Assembly (NCBI RefSeq): GCF_040686855.1
Contig: NZ_JBFBOG010000003.1
Coordinates: forward strand, 372,001 to 436,000
Source of the DNA: Leifsonia sp040686855
Lineage (GTDB): Bacteria > Actinomycetota > Actinomycetes > Actinomycetales > Microbacteriaceae
Direction of reading: 5' to 3'
Length of the DNA: 64,000 bases
A program made the translations under genes and the position numbers. This document shows positions 1 through 7,870 of this stretch, one piece after another (within the stretch, counting starts at the first letter, position 1; every line of letters starts with the position of its first letter). The notes under the pieces are model-generated. The model saw nothing but the letters and a program-made list of their open reading frames with translations, had not been told where the DNA came from and did no database searches.

Positions 1-986
1 CCCAGCCGCTCGGCCTCGGGCTGCAGGTCCTCGACCAGGTCCCGGAGCGAGTCGGAGACCAACCGCTCGCTCCCGTCCGGGGCCAGGATGATGTCCGCGT
101 CGAGCCCGTACCGCGCGGCACGCCACTTGTTCTCGCGCACGAACCACGGCTGCAGGGTGACCGGCTCCACGCCCTCGTCCAGCTGCCCCGACATCCGGTC
201 GGTGAGGCAGTGGATGAGCGCCGCGACGGCGCCGACCTCGTCGGGCGTCGACAGTCCGTCGCAGGCGCGCATCTCGACCGTGCCCCACTTCGGCGACGGG
301 CGGATGTCCCAGCGCACCTCGGAGTGGTCCTCGACGACGCCGGTGGTCACCAGGTCCTGGACGTACTCCTCGTAGTTCGCCCAGGTGCCGAACTGCCAGG
401 GCAGGCCGGCGGTCGGCAGCTGCTGGAACATCAGCGCGCGATTGGAGGCGTATCCGGTGCGTGCCCCCGCCCAGAACGGGCTGGACGCGCTGAGCGCCTG
501 CAGGTGCGGGTAATAGGTGAGCAGCCCGTTCACGATCGGGAGCGCCTTGTCGACCGAGTCGATCCCGACATGCACGTGCACGCCCCAGATCATCATCTGC
601 CGCCCCCACCACTGCGTCCGGTCCAGGAGGCGGTCGTAGCGCTCGTTCGGCGTCACCTTCTGGTCGAACCACTGGGCGAAGGGATGCGTCCCCGCGCACA
701 TCAGCTCCACGCCGAGCGGGTCCGTCACCTCGCGGACCAGGCCGATCAGCTCCTGCAGGTCGGTGATCGCCGCCGGGACCGTCTTGTGCACCCGGCTGAC
801 CAGCTCGACGGTGTTCAGCAGCAGCTCGTGCGTGATCTGCGGGTGCTCGCGGCCGTCCGGAGTCCCCAGCTCCCGAAGCACCTCGTCGGCGATGTGGACC
901 AGGTCGCCCGTGGAGCCGTCCACGAGCGCCAGCTCCCACTCGATGCCCACGGTGGAGCGCTCGGACTCCGAGAATTCGATCTGCAT
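1..986 (-). CDS. Carboxylate-amine ligase, YbdK/GCS2 family (partial, C-terminus outside window)
   Basis: The reverse strand reads from an ATG at 986 to the window edge, 328 codons without a stop. It begins MQIEFSESERSTVGIEWELA, the glutamate-cysteine ligase type 2 (GCS2) opening with the E-W-E metal/ATP-binding residues, and continues with WGVHVHVGID and WDIRPSPKWGTVEMRACD, all hallmarks of the YbdK group. Family members make gamma-glutamyl type amide bonds with weak glutamate-cysteine ligase activity; the true substrate is usually unknown. Family length is about 370-380 residues, so some 45 residues lie beyond the window. It is divergent from rpsP, where ffh is often found in actinobacteria. 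Confidence 0.9.
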   Translation of the reverse strand, partial: MQIEFSESERSTVGIEWELALVDGSTGDLVHIADEVLRELGTPDGREHPQITHELLLNTVELVSRVHKTVPAAITDLQELIGLVREVTDPLGVELMCAGTHPFAQWFDQKVTPNERYDRLLDRTQWWGRQMMIWGVHVHVGIDSVDKALPIVNGLLTYYPHLQALSASSPFWAGARTGYASNRALMFQQLPTAGLPWQFGTWANYEEYVQDLVTTGVVEDHSEVRWDIRPSPKWGTVEMRACDGLSTPDEVGAVAALIHCLTDRMSGQLDEGVEPVTLQPWFVRENKWRAARYGLDADIILAPDGSERLVSDSLRDLVEDLQPEAERL

Positions 987-1010
987 ACGGTCGTCCCGTC
1001 CATCCGATTG

Positions 1011-1038
1011 TTCAAAGGGGCGCAATGTCTGACAGAAT
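1011..1038 (+). promoter_or_regulatory. Putative rpsP promoter
   Basis: TTCAAA (1011-1016) and CAGAAT (1033-1038) are separated by 16 bp and would start a leader of roughly 120 nt before the rpsP GTG. The same CAGAAT box occurs before rplS. This is pattern recognition only. Confidence 0.35.
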
Positions 1039-1167
1039 AGCTAGTTGAGTTCGACGTGCCCGACCCTCTATCCGGCCCGTGGGACGAACATTAGACCTCC
1101 TGCCGCGTGTGCCCCCACGCCCACGGCAGTCAGTTCGACACAACTCATCCACTCATACAGGAGAACC

Positions 1168-1644
1168 GTGGCTGTCAAAATCCGTCTGAAGCGCCTGGGC
1201 AAGATCCGCGCTCCGTACTACCGCATCGTCGTCGCCGACTCGCGCACCAAGCGCGACGGTCGCGTCATCGAGGAGATCGGTCTGTACCACCCGACCGAGG
1301 AGCCCTCGCGCATCGAGGTCGACTCCGACCGCGCGCAGTACTGGCTGAGCGTCGGCGCCCAGCCGACCGAGCAGGTCACCGCGCTGCTGAAGCTCACCGG
1401 CGACTGGGGCAAGTTCAAGGGCGACAAGAACGCCGTCTCGACCGTGAAGACCGCTGACGAGAAGGTCGCGTTCGTCGCCGACGAGAAGAAGAAGCCGGTG
1501 CTGAAGCCGAAGGCCGAGAAGCCGTCCGCCGCCGAGGCCGAGGCGGTCGTCGAGGCCGAGGTCGAGCGCGAGGAGGCCGACGAGGCCAACGTCGTCGCCG
1601 AGGCCGAGGCCATTGCCGACGACGCGTCCGACGAGAAGGCCTGA
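1168..1644 (+). CDS. rpsP: 30S ribosomal protein S16
   Basis: The 158-residue product starts MAVKIRLKRLGKIRAPYYRI and contains the S16 signature through residue ~80. The GTG at 1168 is chosen because AGGAG ends 4 nt upstream and the protein then begins exactly at the conserved MAVKIRL. S16 is an assembly protein of the small ribosomal subunit. Residues ~115-158 form a Glu/Ala-rich acidic tail absent from E. coli S16 (82 residues) but usual in Microbacteriaceae and related actinobacteria. It is followed 4 bp later by khpA and then rimM, the common rpsP-khpA-rimM-trmD order. Confidence 0.97.
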   Translation: MAVKIRLKRLGKIRAPYYRIVVADSRTKRDGRVIEEIGLYHPTEEPSRIEVDSDRAQYWLSVGAQPTEQVTALLKLTGDWGKFKGDKNAVSTVKTADEKVAFVADEKKKPVLKPKAEKPSAAEAEAVVEAEVEREEADEANVVAEAEAIADDASDEKA

Positions 1645-1648
1645 CGTC

Positions 1649-1879
1649 TTGCTCGCACCCGCGCTCACGCACCTGGTCAAGGGGATCGTCGATCACCCTG
1701 ACGACGTCCACGTCGTGGCCAAGAGCTCCCCGCGTGGCGAGGTCCTCGAGATTCGTGTGAATCCCGAGGACCTCGGCCGGGTGATCGGCCGCTCCGGCCG
1801 CACGGCGAAGGCCCTCCGCACCCTCGTGACCGCGTTGGCCGACGGCCGGCGCGTCCGTGTCGACGTCGTCGACGACTGA
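1649..1879 (+). CDS. khpA: KH-domain RNA-binding protein KhpA (YlqC family)
   Basis: A 76-residue protein with a single type II KH domain; the nucleic-acid-binding GxxG loop is G47-R-S-G50 within GRVIGRSGRTAKALRTL. The TTG start at 1649 lies 4 nt after the rpsP stop and gives MLAPALTHLVKGIVDHP, the usual family N-terminus. KhpA, with KhpB, binds small and messenger RNAs and affects cell elongation and division in Gram-positives. Its place between rpsP and rimM is conserved. No independent promoter is visible, so it should be co-transcribed with rpsP. Confidence 0.93.
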   Translation: MLAPALTHLVKGIVDHPDDVHVVAKSSPRGEVLEIRVNPEDLGRVIGRSGRTAKALRTLVTALADGRRVRVDVVDD

Positions 1880-1880
1880 G

Positions 1881-2531
1881 GTGGCGGACCACAAACTGCC
1901 TCGCAAGGAGGTCGCCCCCCGGCCCGGTCAGACCGAGCTGCGCGTGGGGCGTCTCACGAAGGCGCACGGCCTCAAAGGCGCGCTGAAACTCGAGCTCTAC
2001 ACGGACGAGCCCGAGAAGCGGTTCGTACCCGGCGCGGTGTTCACCCTCCAGGTGCCCACCGCGTCCAAGTGGCACGGCAAGACGCTCGAGCTGTCCGAGC
2101 TGCGCTGGTACAACGGCCACCCGGTCGGGTTCTTCGTGGGCGTCGACGACCGTACGGAGGCCGAGACGCTGGTCAAGGCCATCCTCTGGGTCAGCCAGGA
2201 CGAGAAGCAGCTGCCGGACGAGGAGGACGCCTGGTACGACCATCAGCTGGTCGGACTGGACGCGCTCCGCGACGGCGTGAAGGTCGGCCGCGTGGCGCGC
2301 GTCGACCACCTCCCGGCGCAGGACCTGCTGGCCGTCGCGACCGCCGACGGCGAGGTGCTGGTGCCGTTCGTCAAGGCGATCGTGCCGGAGGTCGATCTGA
2401 CGGCTGGCACCGTCACGCTGACGCCGCCGGCGGGACTCTTCGAGGACCTTCCGGACGACGAGCCGGAACCGGCGGAGGAGACCGAGCCGGAGCCGTCCCC
2501 CGACGACGCTCCGGGCGAGGACGAGGACTGA
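1881..2531 (+). CDS. rimM: 16S rRNA processing protein RimM
   Basis: The product (216 residues from the GTG at 1881, one base after the khpA stop) contains the RimM N-terminal beta-barrel (ELRVGRLTKAHGLKGALKLE) and the PRC-barrel-like C-terminal domain (DDQ-LVGLDAL, VPFVKAIVPEVDLTAGTVTLTPP). RimM assists maturation of the 30S head and binds S19. The last ~35 residues are an acidic Glu/Asp/Pro tail. A GTG at 1857 in the same frame overlapping khpA is an alternative start; neither has a strong Shine-Dalgarno. trmD, its usual neighbour, is about 2 kb downstream. Confidence 0.95.
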   Translation: MADHKLPRKEVAPRPGQTELRVGRLTKAHGLKGALKLELYTDEPEKRFVPGAVFTLQVPTASKWHGKTLELSELRWYNGHPVGFFVGVDDRTEAETLVKAILWVSQDEKQLPDEEDAWYDHQLVGLDALRDGVKVGRVARVDHLPAQDLLAVATADGEVLVPFVKAIVPEVDLTAGTVTLTPPAGLFEDLPDDEPEPAEETEPEPSPDDAPGEDED

Positions 2532-2561
2532 GAAGAGGGCGACCCACGGGTCGCCCTCTTC
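2532..2561. terminator. Hairpin terminator between rimM and the convergent GntR gene
   Basis: A 13-bp perfect stem (GAAGAGGGCGACC / GGTCGCCCTCTTC, loop CACG) starts at the rimM stop and ends 5 bp before the stop of the opposite gene. It lacks a long T-run but is placed to act in both directions. Confidence 0.75.
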
Positions 2562-2566
2562 GTCGT

Positions 2567-3214
2567 TCAGCCGACGATCGCGAGACCGCGACCGCGGAGG
2601 GCGCGGGCGTCCGCGTCCAGCGCCGAGAGCAGCCGTTCGTGCGTGCCCACGATGTGGGCGTGGATGCGCTCGGCCGCGGCGTCCGCCTGCCGTTCTGCGA
2701 TGAGCCCCACGATCTCGCGGTGCTCCTGCCACGCCTCCTCGCTGCGGGCGACGAGCCAGCGAGAGCGGGCCAGCCGCGTCATCGCCGAGTCCACGGCGTC
2801 GGCGAAGAAGTGGTTGCCCGACAGCGCGGCAAGGCGGACGTGGAAGTGCGTTCCCGCGCGAACGGCCTCGTCGGCCGGGACGCTCGTGTCGAACTCGTCG
2901 AGGTGCGCCGCCAGCACCGCGATGTCGTCGTCGGATGCGCGCGCGCAACTGAGGCGCGCGGCGGCGGTCTCCACGGCGTCGCGCAGCTCGCTGAGGCGGC
3001 CGATCTCGCCGAGGTCGATGGGGGAGACCTGCCAGGCGCGGCCGTCGCGCGCGACCAGCCCTTCGGCCTCCAGTCGCATCAGCGCAGCGCGGAGCGGGGT
3101 GCGGGACGCGCCGAGTTCTGCTTCGAGTCCGCGCTCCGTGAGCCGGGACCCGGGCACTCGGTCGAGGTCGAGGATCTGCGAGCGCAGGCGGTCGTACGCG
3201 ATGGGCTCGGGCAT
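2567..3214 (-). CDS. GntR-family transcriptional regulator (FCD subfamily)
   Basis: A 215-residue protein with an N-terminal winged helix (IAYDRLRSQILDLDRVPGSRL, then EAELGASRTPLRAALMRLEAEGL, residues ~5-60) and an all-helical FCD effector domain (~75-205, including the His-rich segment RAGTHFHVRLAALSGNHFF). Members sense small organic acids or sugars and usually repress an adjacent catabolic or transport gene. The start faces a divergent MFS transporter across 46 bp that hold three evenly spaced GGTATAC(C) boxes, so repression of the transporter and autoregulation are the simplest model. The ligand cannot be deduced. Confidence 0.92.
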   Translation of the reverse strand: MPEPIAYDRLRSQILDLDRVPGSRLTERGLEAELGASRTPLRAALMRLEAEGLVARDGRAWQVSPIDLGEIGRLSELRDAVETAAARLSCARASDDDIAVLAAHLDEFDTSVPADEAVRAGTHFHVRLAALSGNHFFADAVDSAMTRLARSRWLVARSEEAWQEHREIVGLIAERQADAAAERIHAHIVGTHERLLSALDADARALRGRGLAIVG

Positions 3215-3225
3215 GATCCTCCTTT

Positions 3226-3259
3226 GGTATACGGGCTTGGTATACCGCTATGGTATACC
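3226..3259. promoter_or_regulatory. Triple GGTATACC operator array between GntR regulator and MFS gene
   Basis: GGTATAC at 3226-3232, GGTATACC at 3239-3246 and GGTATACC at 3252-3259 are spaced exactly 13 bp apart, filling almost the whole divergent intergenic space. GGTATACC is a perfect palindrome, as expected for a dimeric winged-helix repressor. The last copy abuts the ATG of the transporter, and its TATACC could also serve as part of a promoter. Binding by the adjacent GntR protein is inferred from position. Confidence 0.75.
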
Positions 3260-3260
3260 C

Positions 3261-4472
3261 ATGAACCGCCGAATCGAACGCCGTCCCCGCCCGTGGCTGA
3301 TGCTCGCGTTCGGCGTGCTCGCCCAGGCGAGCTCGACGGTGTTCGTCTCGACGCCGGCGTTCCTCATCCCGCTGCTTCACACCGAGCGCGGGCTGAGCCT
3401 GGCGCAGGCCGGCCTGCTGGCGTCCGCGCCGACCCTCGGACTCGTGCTGACCCTGATCGCCTGGGGCGCGCTGAGCGACCGCATCGGGGAGCGGTGGGTG
3501 ATCGCGTCCGGGCTGGCGATCACCGCCCTGGCCGCCGTCGCCGCGATGTTCGTAGACTCCTACCTCGCTCTCGGCGCACTGTTCCTGGTCGGCGGGATGG
3601 CGTCCGCCAGCCCCAACGCGGCCAGCGGCCGGGTCGTGATCGGCTGGTTCCCGAAGGAGCGGCGCGGGCTGGCGATGGGCATCCGGCAGATGTGCCAGCC
3701 GCTCGGCGTCGCGATCGCTGCGGTGAGCGTGCCCCTGCTGGCGGCCTCGGGCGGCATCGCCGCCGCACTGGTGGTACCCGCGGTGCTGTGCGGGGTGTCC
3801 GCCGTCCTCTGCGCGATCGGGATCGTCGACCCGCCGCGACCGCCGCGCCGGGCCGCGGACGGCGAGGATGCGCATCCGCAGGCCGTGTGGCGGCCCTACC
3901 GCGAGACGTCGCTGCTGTGGCGCATCCACGGGGTGTCGATGCTGCTGGTCGTGCCGCAATTCACCGTGTCGACCTTCGGGCTGGTCTGGCTCGTGTCGCA
4001 GCTGCACTTCTCATCGCTCGCGGCCGGCATCGTGATCGGCGTCAGCCAGTTCGCCGGGGCGATCGGGCGTATCGGCATCGGCGTCCTCAGCGACCGCGTC
4101 GGCAGCCATCTGCGGCCGCTGCGCTGGGTGTCGCTGTGCGCCGTCGGCGTGATGCTGCTGATGGCGGCCGCGTCCGCCCTCGGCTCGGTGGCGGCGGCGG
4201 TCATCCTGATCATCGCGGCCATCGTGACCGTCGCCGACAACGGGCTGGCTTACACGTCCGTGGCCGAGATCGCCGGGCCGTTCTGGTCGGGTCGCGCGCT
4301 CGGGACCCAGAACACCGGGCAGTTCCTGGCCGCCTCGGTGGTGGGTCCCGCCGTCGGCGCGCTCATCGGCTGGGTCGGGTATCCGCTCGCCTTCGCCCTC
4401 GTCGCGGTCTGCCCGGCCGTCGCGGCCCCGCTCGTGCCCCGCGATCGGGAGCTCGCGGTCGTGCCCGCCTAG
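3261..4472 (+). CDS. MFS transporter
   Basis: A 403-residue membrane protein with about 12 hydrophobic helices and the MFS loop motif between helices 2 and 3 (GALSDRIGERW). A second copy-like loop in the C-terminal half reads GVLSDRVGSHLRPLRW. The ATG at 3261 follows the last operator box directly, so the transcript is probably leaderless or nearly so. The family moves small solutes by proton coupling. Regulation by the divergent GntR protein is likely. The pair is inserted between rimM and trmD, which normally adjoin; its substrate is unknown. Confidence 0.88.
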   Translation: MNRRIERRPRPWLMLAFGVLAQASSTVFVSTPAFLIPLLHTERGLSLAQAGLLASAPTLGLVLTLIAWGALSDRIGERWVIASGLAITALAAVAAMFVDSYLALGALFLVGGMASASPNAASGRVVIGWFPKERRGLAMGIRQMCQPLGVAIAAVSVPLLAASGGIAAALVVPAVLCGVSAVLCAIGIVDPPRPPRRAADGEDAHPQAVWRPYRETSLLWRIHGVSMLLVVPQFTVSTFGLVWLVSQLHFSSLAAGIVIGVSQFAGAIGRIGIGVLSDRVGSHLRPLRWVSLCAVGVMLLMAAASALGSVAAAVILIIAAIVTVADNGLAYTSVAEIAGPFWSGRALGTQNTGQFLAASVVGPAVGALIGWVGYPLAFALVAVCPAVAAPLVPRDRELAVVPA

Positions 4473-4475
4473 ACT
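4470..4475 (+). promoter_or_regulatory. -10 box for trmD, made from the upstream stop codon
   Basis: TAGACT lies 8 nt before the trmD ATG, and its first three bases are the TAG stop of the MFS gene. The spacing fits leaderless transcription of trmD. No -35 match is evident. Confidence 0.6.
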
Positions 4476-4483
4476 CTCATTCC

Positions 4484-5167
4484 ATGCGCATCGACATCGT
4501 CACGATCTTCCCGACCTTCTTCGATGTGCTCGACATCTCCCTGCTCGGCAAGGCCCGGCAGTCCGGGCTGATCGAGCTCGGCGTGCACGACCTGCGCGAT
4601 TTCACGCACGACCGGCACCGCACCGTCGACGACACGCCGTACGGCGGTGGAGCCGGGATGGTGATGAAGCCGGAGCCGTGGGGCGAGGCGCTGGACGGCA
4701 TCCTGGACGGTGCCTCGGACCCGGTCGTCATCTTCCCGTCGCCGGCGGGCGAGGTGTTCACCCAGGCGACCGCGCGCGAGCTGTCGCAGGAGCAGCACCT
4801 CGTGTTCGGCTGCGGCCGCTACGAGGGGATCGACCAGCGGGTCTTCGACGAGACGGCGTCGCGGGCGCGCGTGCGGCTGATGAGCATCGGCGACTACGTC
4901 CTCAACGGGGGAGAAGTGGCCACGATGGCGATGATCGAGGCCGTCGGCCGCCTCATCCCGGGCGTCGTCGGCAACCCCGAGAGCCTGGTGCAGGAGTCGC
5001 ACGAGGACGGGCTGCTCGAGTACCCGAGCTACACCAAGCCCGCCGTCTGGCGCGGCCGCGAGGTGCCACCTGTCCTGCTCTCGGGCAATCACGGCGCCGT
5101 CGACGCCTGGCGCCACGAGCAGCAACTCGCCCGCACCCGGGCGGTGCGCCCCGACCTGCTTCCCTGA
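4484..5167 (+). CDS. trmD: tRNA (guanine-N1)-methyltransferase TrmD
   Basis: A 227-residue SPOUT methyltransferase. Visible motifs are MRIDIVTIFPTFFDVL at the start, the trefoil-knot SAM site (GCGRYEGIDQRV and SIGDYVLNGGEVATM), and the tRNA-contacting YPSYTKPAVWRGREVP. TrmD makes m1G37 in tRNAs reading C-starting codons and prevents +1 frameshifting. No Shine-Dalgarno precedes the ATG; a -10-like box ending 8 nt upstream suggests a leaderless mRNA. It is convergent with map 12 bp downstream. Confidence 0.97.
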   Translation: MRIDIVTIFPTFFDVLDISLLGKARQSGLIELGVHDLRDFTHDRHRTVDDTPYGGGAGMVMKPEPWGEALDGILDGASDPVVIFPSPAGEVFTQATARELSQEQHLVFGCGRYEGIDQRVFDETASRARVRLMSIGDYVLNGGEVATMAMIEAVGRLIPGVVGNPESLVQESHEDGLLEYPSYTKPAVWRGREVPPVLLSGNHGAVDAWRHEQQLARTRAVRPDLLP

Positions 5168-5179
5168 CCTGGTCGCTCG

Positions 5180-5944
5180 CTAGGGCGCGGTCAGGACGAG
5201 CGGCCCGTCGTCGGTGATCGCGACCGTGTGCTCGGAGTGGGCACCGCGCGAACCGTCCGCGCTGCGGAGGGTCCAGCCGTCGCGGTCGGTGTAGATCTCG
5301 TCGGTGGTCTCGAGGAACCACGGCTCGATCGCGATGACCAGACCCGGGCGCAGCGGATAGCCGCGGCCGGCGCGGCCGTCGTTCGAGATGTGCGGGTCGC
5401 CGTGCATCGTCCGCCCGACGCCGTGGCCGCCGAACTGCGTGTTGATCGAGTAGCCCTCCGCGTGCGCGACCGCGGCGATCGCGGCCGAGATGTCGCCGAT
5501 ACGTCCGCCGGGCTGTGCCGCCTGGATGCCCGCCGCCAGGGCACGCCGGGTCGTGTCAATGAGGCGAAGGTCCTCGTCGCGCGGCGTCCCGACCACGAGG
5601 CTCACAGCGGAGTCGGCGACCCAGCCGTCGACGGAGGCGGCGAAGTCGAGCGTGAGGAGGTCGCCGTCCTGCAGTCGGTAGTCGTGCGGCAACCCGTGCA
5701 GCACCGCGTCGTTGACCGACGTGCAGATCACCTTGCCGAACGGGCTCGCCCCGAACGACGGGTGATAGTCGATGTAGCAGGACTCGGCGCCGCGCCGGCG
5801 GATGAGGTCGTGCGCGAGCGCATCCAGCTCCAGCAGGTTCACGCCCACGCGGGCCGCGGCCGCGGTCTCGGCGAGCACCTCCGCCACGAACCGGCCGGCC
5901 GGGCGCATCTGCTCGATCTCGGCGGGGGTCCTCAGCTCGATCAC
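5180..5944 (-). CDS. map: Methionine aminopeptidase, type I
   Basis: A 254-residue protein starting at GTG 5944 (MIELRTPAEIEQMRPAGRF) after a strong GAGAGGAGA Shine-Dalgarno. The metal ligands of type I MAP are present in order: D and D in LLTLDFAASVDGWVADSAV, H in GGHGVGRTMHGDPH, E in AIEPWF and E in SEHTVAI. It removes N-terminal Met from nascent proteins. The gene converges with trmD and is divergent from a small membrane protein. Confidence 0.95.
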   Translation of the reverse strand: MIELRTPAEIEQMRPAGRFVAEVLAETAAAARVGVNLLELDALAHDLIRRRGAESCYIDYHPSFGASPFGKVICTSVNDAVLHGLPHDYRLQDGDLLTLDFAASVDGWVADSAVSLVVGTPRDEDLRLIDTTRRALAAGIQAAQPGGRIGDISAAIAAVAHAEGYSINTQFGGHGVGRTMHGDPHISNDGRAGRGYPLRPGLVIAIEPWFLETTDEIYTDRDGWTLRSADGSRGAHSEHTVAITDDGPLVLTAP

Positions 5945-6023
5945 ACGGTCTCCTCTCGACGTACGGCTCCAGTCTCGCAGGTGCGCGCGGCAAACCCGCA
6001 GCCGCAGCACAGCCGCCGCTCGC

Positions 6024-6029
6024 TACGCT
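6024..6029 (+). promoter_or_regulatory. -10 box for a leaderless transcript
   Basis: TACGCT ends 6 nt before the GTG at 6036, with no Shine-Dalgarno in between. Confidence 0.45.
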
Positions 6030-6035
6030 GGAGGC

Positions 6036-6530
6036 GTGTTCATCCGCAAGGCGTTCTACTGGTGGCTCTTCCCGTCCGCCGTGGTGCTGCCCGCGTGGCT
6101 GCTGATCGGCTGGGCGGCGTTCAGCCAGGGGAGCGGTTGGTCGTTCCTCGGGCTCCTGGTGCTGTGTCCCATCCTGTTCCTCGCCATGCTCGTGGTGGGC
6201 GGCATCGTCATGGCGCGGCGCAGCGTGCGCGAGCGGCGCGCCGTGTCGTGGTGGGATGTGCTCCTCATCGCGCTCTGGGACCTCACGATCGTCGGCTTCG
6301 GCTTCTTCATCCCCGGGGCGACCGGATGGTTCGCCGTCCTCGGGATCCTGCTGTTCATCGCCACCTTCTGGGTCGCGCTGTGGGAGCTGCTGAGAGAGAC
6401 GCGCACCCGTGTGCAGGCGACATTCGCCGCCTATGAGCGGGCCGCGCGGCCGCAGGTGCCCTCCGAGCCGGCCACGCCGGTCGACCACGGCGAGTACATC
6501 GTGATCGAGGAGCGGCGCGACCGCGACTGA
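6036..6530 (+). CDS. Small integral membrane protein, unknown function
   Basis: A 164-residue protein (MFIRKAFYWWLFPSAVV) with about four hydrophobic helices: residues ~8-30, ~36-58, a segment around ~78-95 (WWDVLLIALWDLTIVGFGFF) and ~100-125. A charged C-terminal tail of about 40 residues follows (RETRTRVQATFAAYERAAR to EERRDRD). No family motif is recognised. The GTG at 6036 is preceded by TACGCT and no ribosome-binding site. It sits between divergent map and rplS, whose promoter begins right after its stop. Confidence 0.7.
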   Translation: MFIRKAFYWWLFPSAVVLPAWLLIGWAAFSQGSGWSFLGLLVLCPILFLAMLVVGGIVMARRSVRERRAVSWWDVLLIALWDLTIVGFGFFIPGATGWFAVLGILLFIATFWVALWELLRETRTRVQATFAAYERAARPQVPSEPATPVDHGEYIVIEERRDRD

Positions 6531-6534
6531 CCGC

Positions 6535-6712
6535 TTTGGAGAATCGGCCCCTCGCATGGCAGAATTGATCCTTGTGCCGCGGCCAGGCTCTGCCACGGGG
6601 GAGCCAGCACTTCTCGCGGACACACCACAATCGAACCCAGACGGCCGATCCTCGCTGTGAGGCGGCCCCGAGTCCGTTCCCGACCGGTGGCGGGTACAGA
6701 GAGCGAACAGCC
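6535..6712 (+). promoter_or_regulatory. rplS promoter and structured 5' leader
   Basis: TTTGGA (6535-6540) and CAGAAT (6560-6565) resemble a promoter with a long spacer; transcription would begin near 6572 and leave a ~140-nt leader. The early leader holds a nested stem: GTGC (6574-6577) with GCAC (6607-6610), enclosing GGCTC (6586-6590) with GAGCC (6601-6605). Ribosomal protein leaders often bind their product; L19 autoregulation here is an inference. Confidence 0.4.
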
Positions 6713-7060
6713 ATGCACATCCTCGACCAGGTGGACGCCGCGTCCCTCAAGCAGGACATCCCCGCGTTCCGCGCCGGCGACACCGTCAAGGTGCACGTGA
6801 ACATCATCGAGGGCAACCGCTCTCGTATCCAGGTCTTCCAGGGCGTCGTCATCGGCCGCTCCGGCGAGGGCGTCCGCGAGACCTTCACGGTCCGCAAGGT
6901 CTCCTTCCAGGTCGGCGTCGAGCGCACGTTCCCGGTCCACTCGCCGGTGATCGACCACATCGAGGTCGTCACCCGCGGTGACGTCCGCCGCGCGAAGCTG
7001 TACTACCTGCGCGAGCTCCGCGGCAAGAAGGCGAAGATCAAGGAGAAGCGCGAGAACTGA
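6713..7060 (+). CDS. rplS: 50S ribosomal protein L19
   Basis: A 115-residue product (MHILDQVDAASLKQDIPAFRA) with the full L19 fold and the conserved VHSPVIDHIEVVTRGDVRRAKLYYLR region. L19 sits at the interface of the two ribosomal subunits. The ATG at 6713 is preceded by a GAGAGCGA stretch 6 nt upstream. A strong hairpin follows at 7090. The signal peptidase gene lepB that commonly lies between rplS and rnhB in actinobacteria is absent. Confidence 0.97.
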   Translation: MHILDQVDAASLKQDIPAFRAGDTVKVHVNIIEGNRSRIQVFQGVVIGRSGEGVRETFTVRKVSFQVGVERTFPVHSPVIDHIEVVTRGDVRRAKLYYLRELRGKKAKIKEKREN

Positions 7061-7089
7061 TCTCGCCCGCTCCTCTTCCAGAGCATCCC

Positions 7090-7121
7090 GAGCCCCCGGT
7101 CCTGACATGGACCGGGGGCTC
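7090..7121 (+). terminator. Intrinsic terminator after rplS
   Basis: A perfect 13-bp GC-rich stem (GAGCCCCCGGTCC / GGACCGGGGGCTC) with a 6-nt loop TGACAT is followed by GGTCGTTTAT. It ends 8 bp before the rnhB -10 box. Confidence 0.85.
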
Positions 7122-7128
7122 GGTCGTT

Positions 7129-7134
7129 TATCCT
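7129..7134 (+). promoter_or_regulatory. -10 box for rnhB (leaderless)
   Basis: TATCCT ends 6 nt before the GTG at 7141, directly after the rplS terminator. There is no Shine-Dalgarno. Confidence 0.6.
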
Positions 7135-7140
7135 GGGGTG

Positions 7141-7824
7141 GTGATGACCCCGGTCTCCCCGTCGCTGCGGTTCGAGAAGTCCCTCTACCGCCAGGGAGTC
7201 ACGTCGATCGTCGCCGTGGACGAGGTCGGGCGCGGTGCCCTCGCCGGACCGGTCGCGGTGGGGATGGTGGTCATCGACACGGCTGTGAAGCGCATCCCGC
7301 CGGGGCTGCGCGACTCCAAACTGCTGCCGGAGGCGGTGCGCGAGTCGCTTGACCCGCTGTGCCGCAAGTGGGCGATGCACCACGCCGTCGGGCTCGCCAC
7401 AGCGGCCGAGGTGGATTCGCTGGGCATCATGCGGTGTCTCGGCCTCGCGGGTGCCCGGGCGCTCGCCCAGCTGGAGGAACAGGGCGCGCTGGTGCACGAG
7501 AGCACGCTCATCCTCGACGGGAACTACGACTACCTCAACCCCGCACTGATGCGCCCCGCGAAGGTCGTCACCCGCATCAAGGCCGACCGGGACTGCGCCT
7601 CCGTCGCCGCTGCCTCCGTGATCGCCAAGGTGCACCGGGATCGGATGATGATCGCCCACGACGCGGAGTACCCGGGCTACGGGTGGGCCAGCAACAAGGG
7701 CTACTCATCGCCGGAGCACTTCGCCGCGATCGCGGAGCTCGGACCGAGCGCACTGCACCGCCTGACCTGGCTCAAGCAGCCGACGCTGATGGACTTCGTC
7801 GAGGAACCTCTTCCACAGGTGTGA
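7141..7824 (+). CDS. rnhB: Ribonuclease HII
   Basis: A 227-residue RNase HII with the acidic active site: D-E in IVAVDEVGRGALAGPVAVG, D in LILDGNYDYL and D in KADRDCASVAAASVIAKVHRD. The G-R-G motif that recognises the RNA-DNA junction is present. It removes single ribonucleotides and RNA primers from DNA. GTG 7141 is preferred by the leaderless spacing from TATCCT; GTG 7138 and ATG 7144 are in-frame alternatives. DUF2469 follows, the usual actinobacterial order. Confidence 0.94.
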   Translation: MMTPVSPSLRFEKSLYRQGVTSIVAVDEVGRGALAGPVAVGMVVIDTAVKRIPPGLRDSKLLPEAVRESLDPLCRKWAMHHAVGLATAAEVDSLGIMRCLGLAGARALAQLEEQGALVHESTLILDGNYDYLNPALMRPAKVVTRIKADRDCASVAAASVIAKVHRDRMMIAHDAEYPGYGWASNKGYSSPEHFAAIAELGPSALHRLTWLKQPTLMDFVEEPLPQV

Positions 7825-7870
7825 CCGCTCGGACGCGCGCGCCCTCCATCCGGCATAGACTTGGCGGACG

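Noticed and set aside
1677..4007. 776-codon reverse-strand open frame across khpA-rimM-GntR-MFS.
   Set aside because: High GC gives long antisense frames; it overlaps several well-supported genes on both strands.
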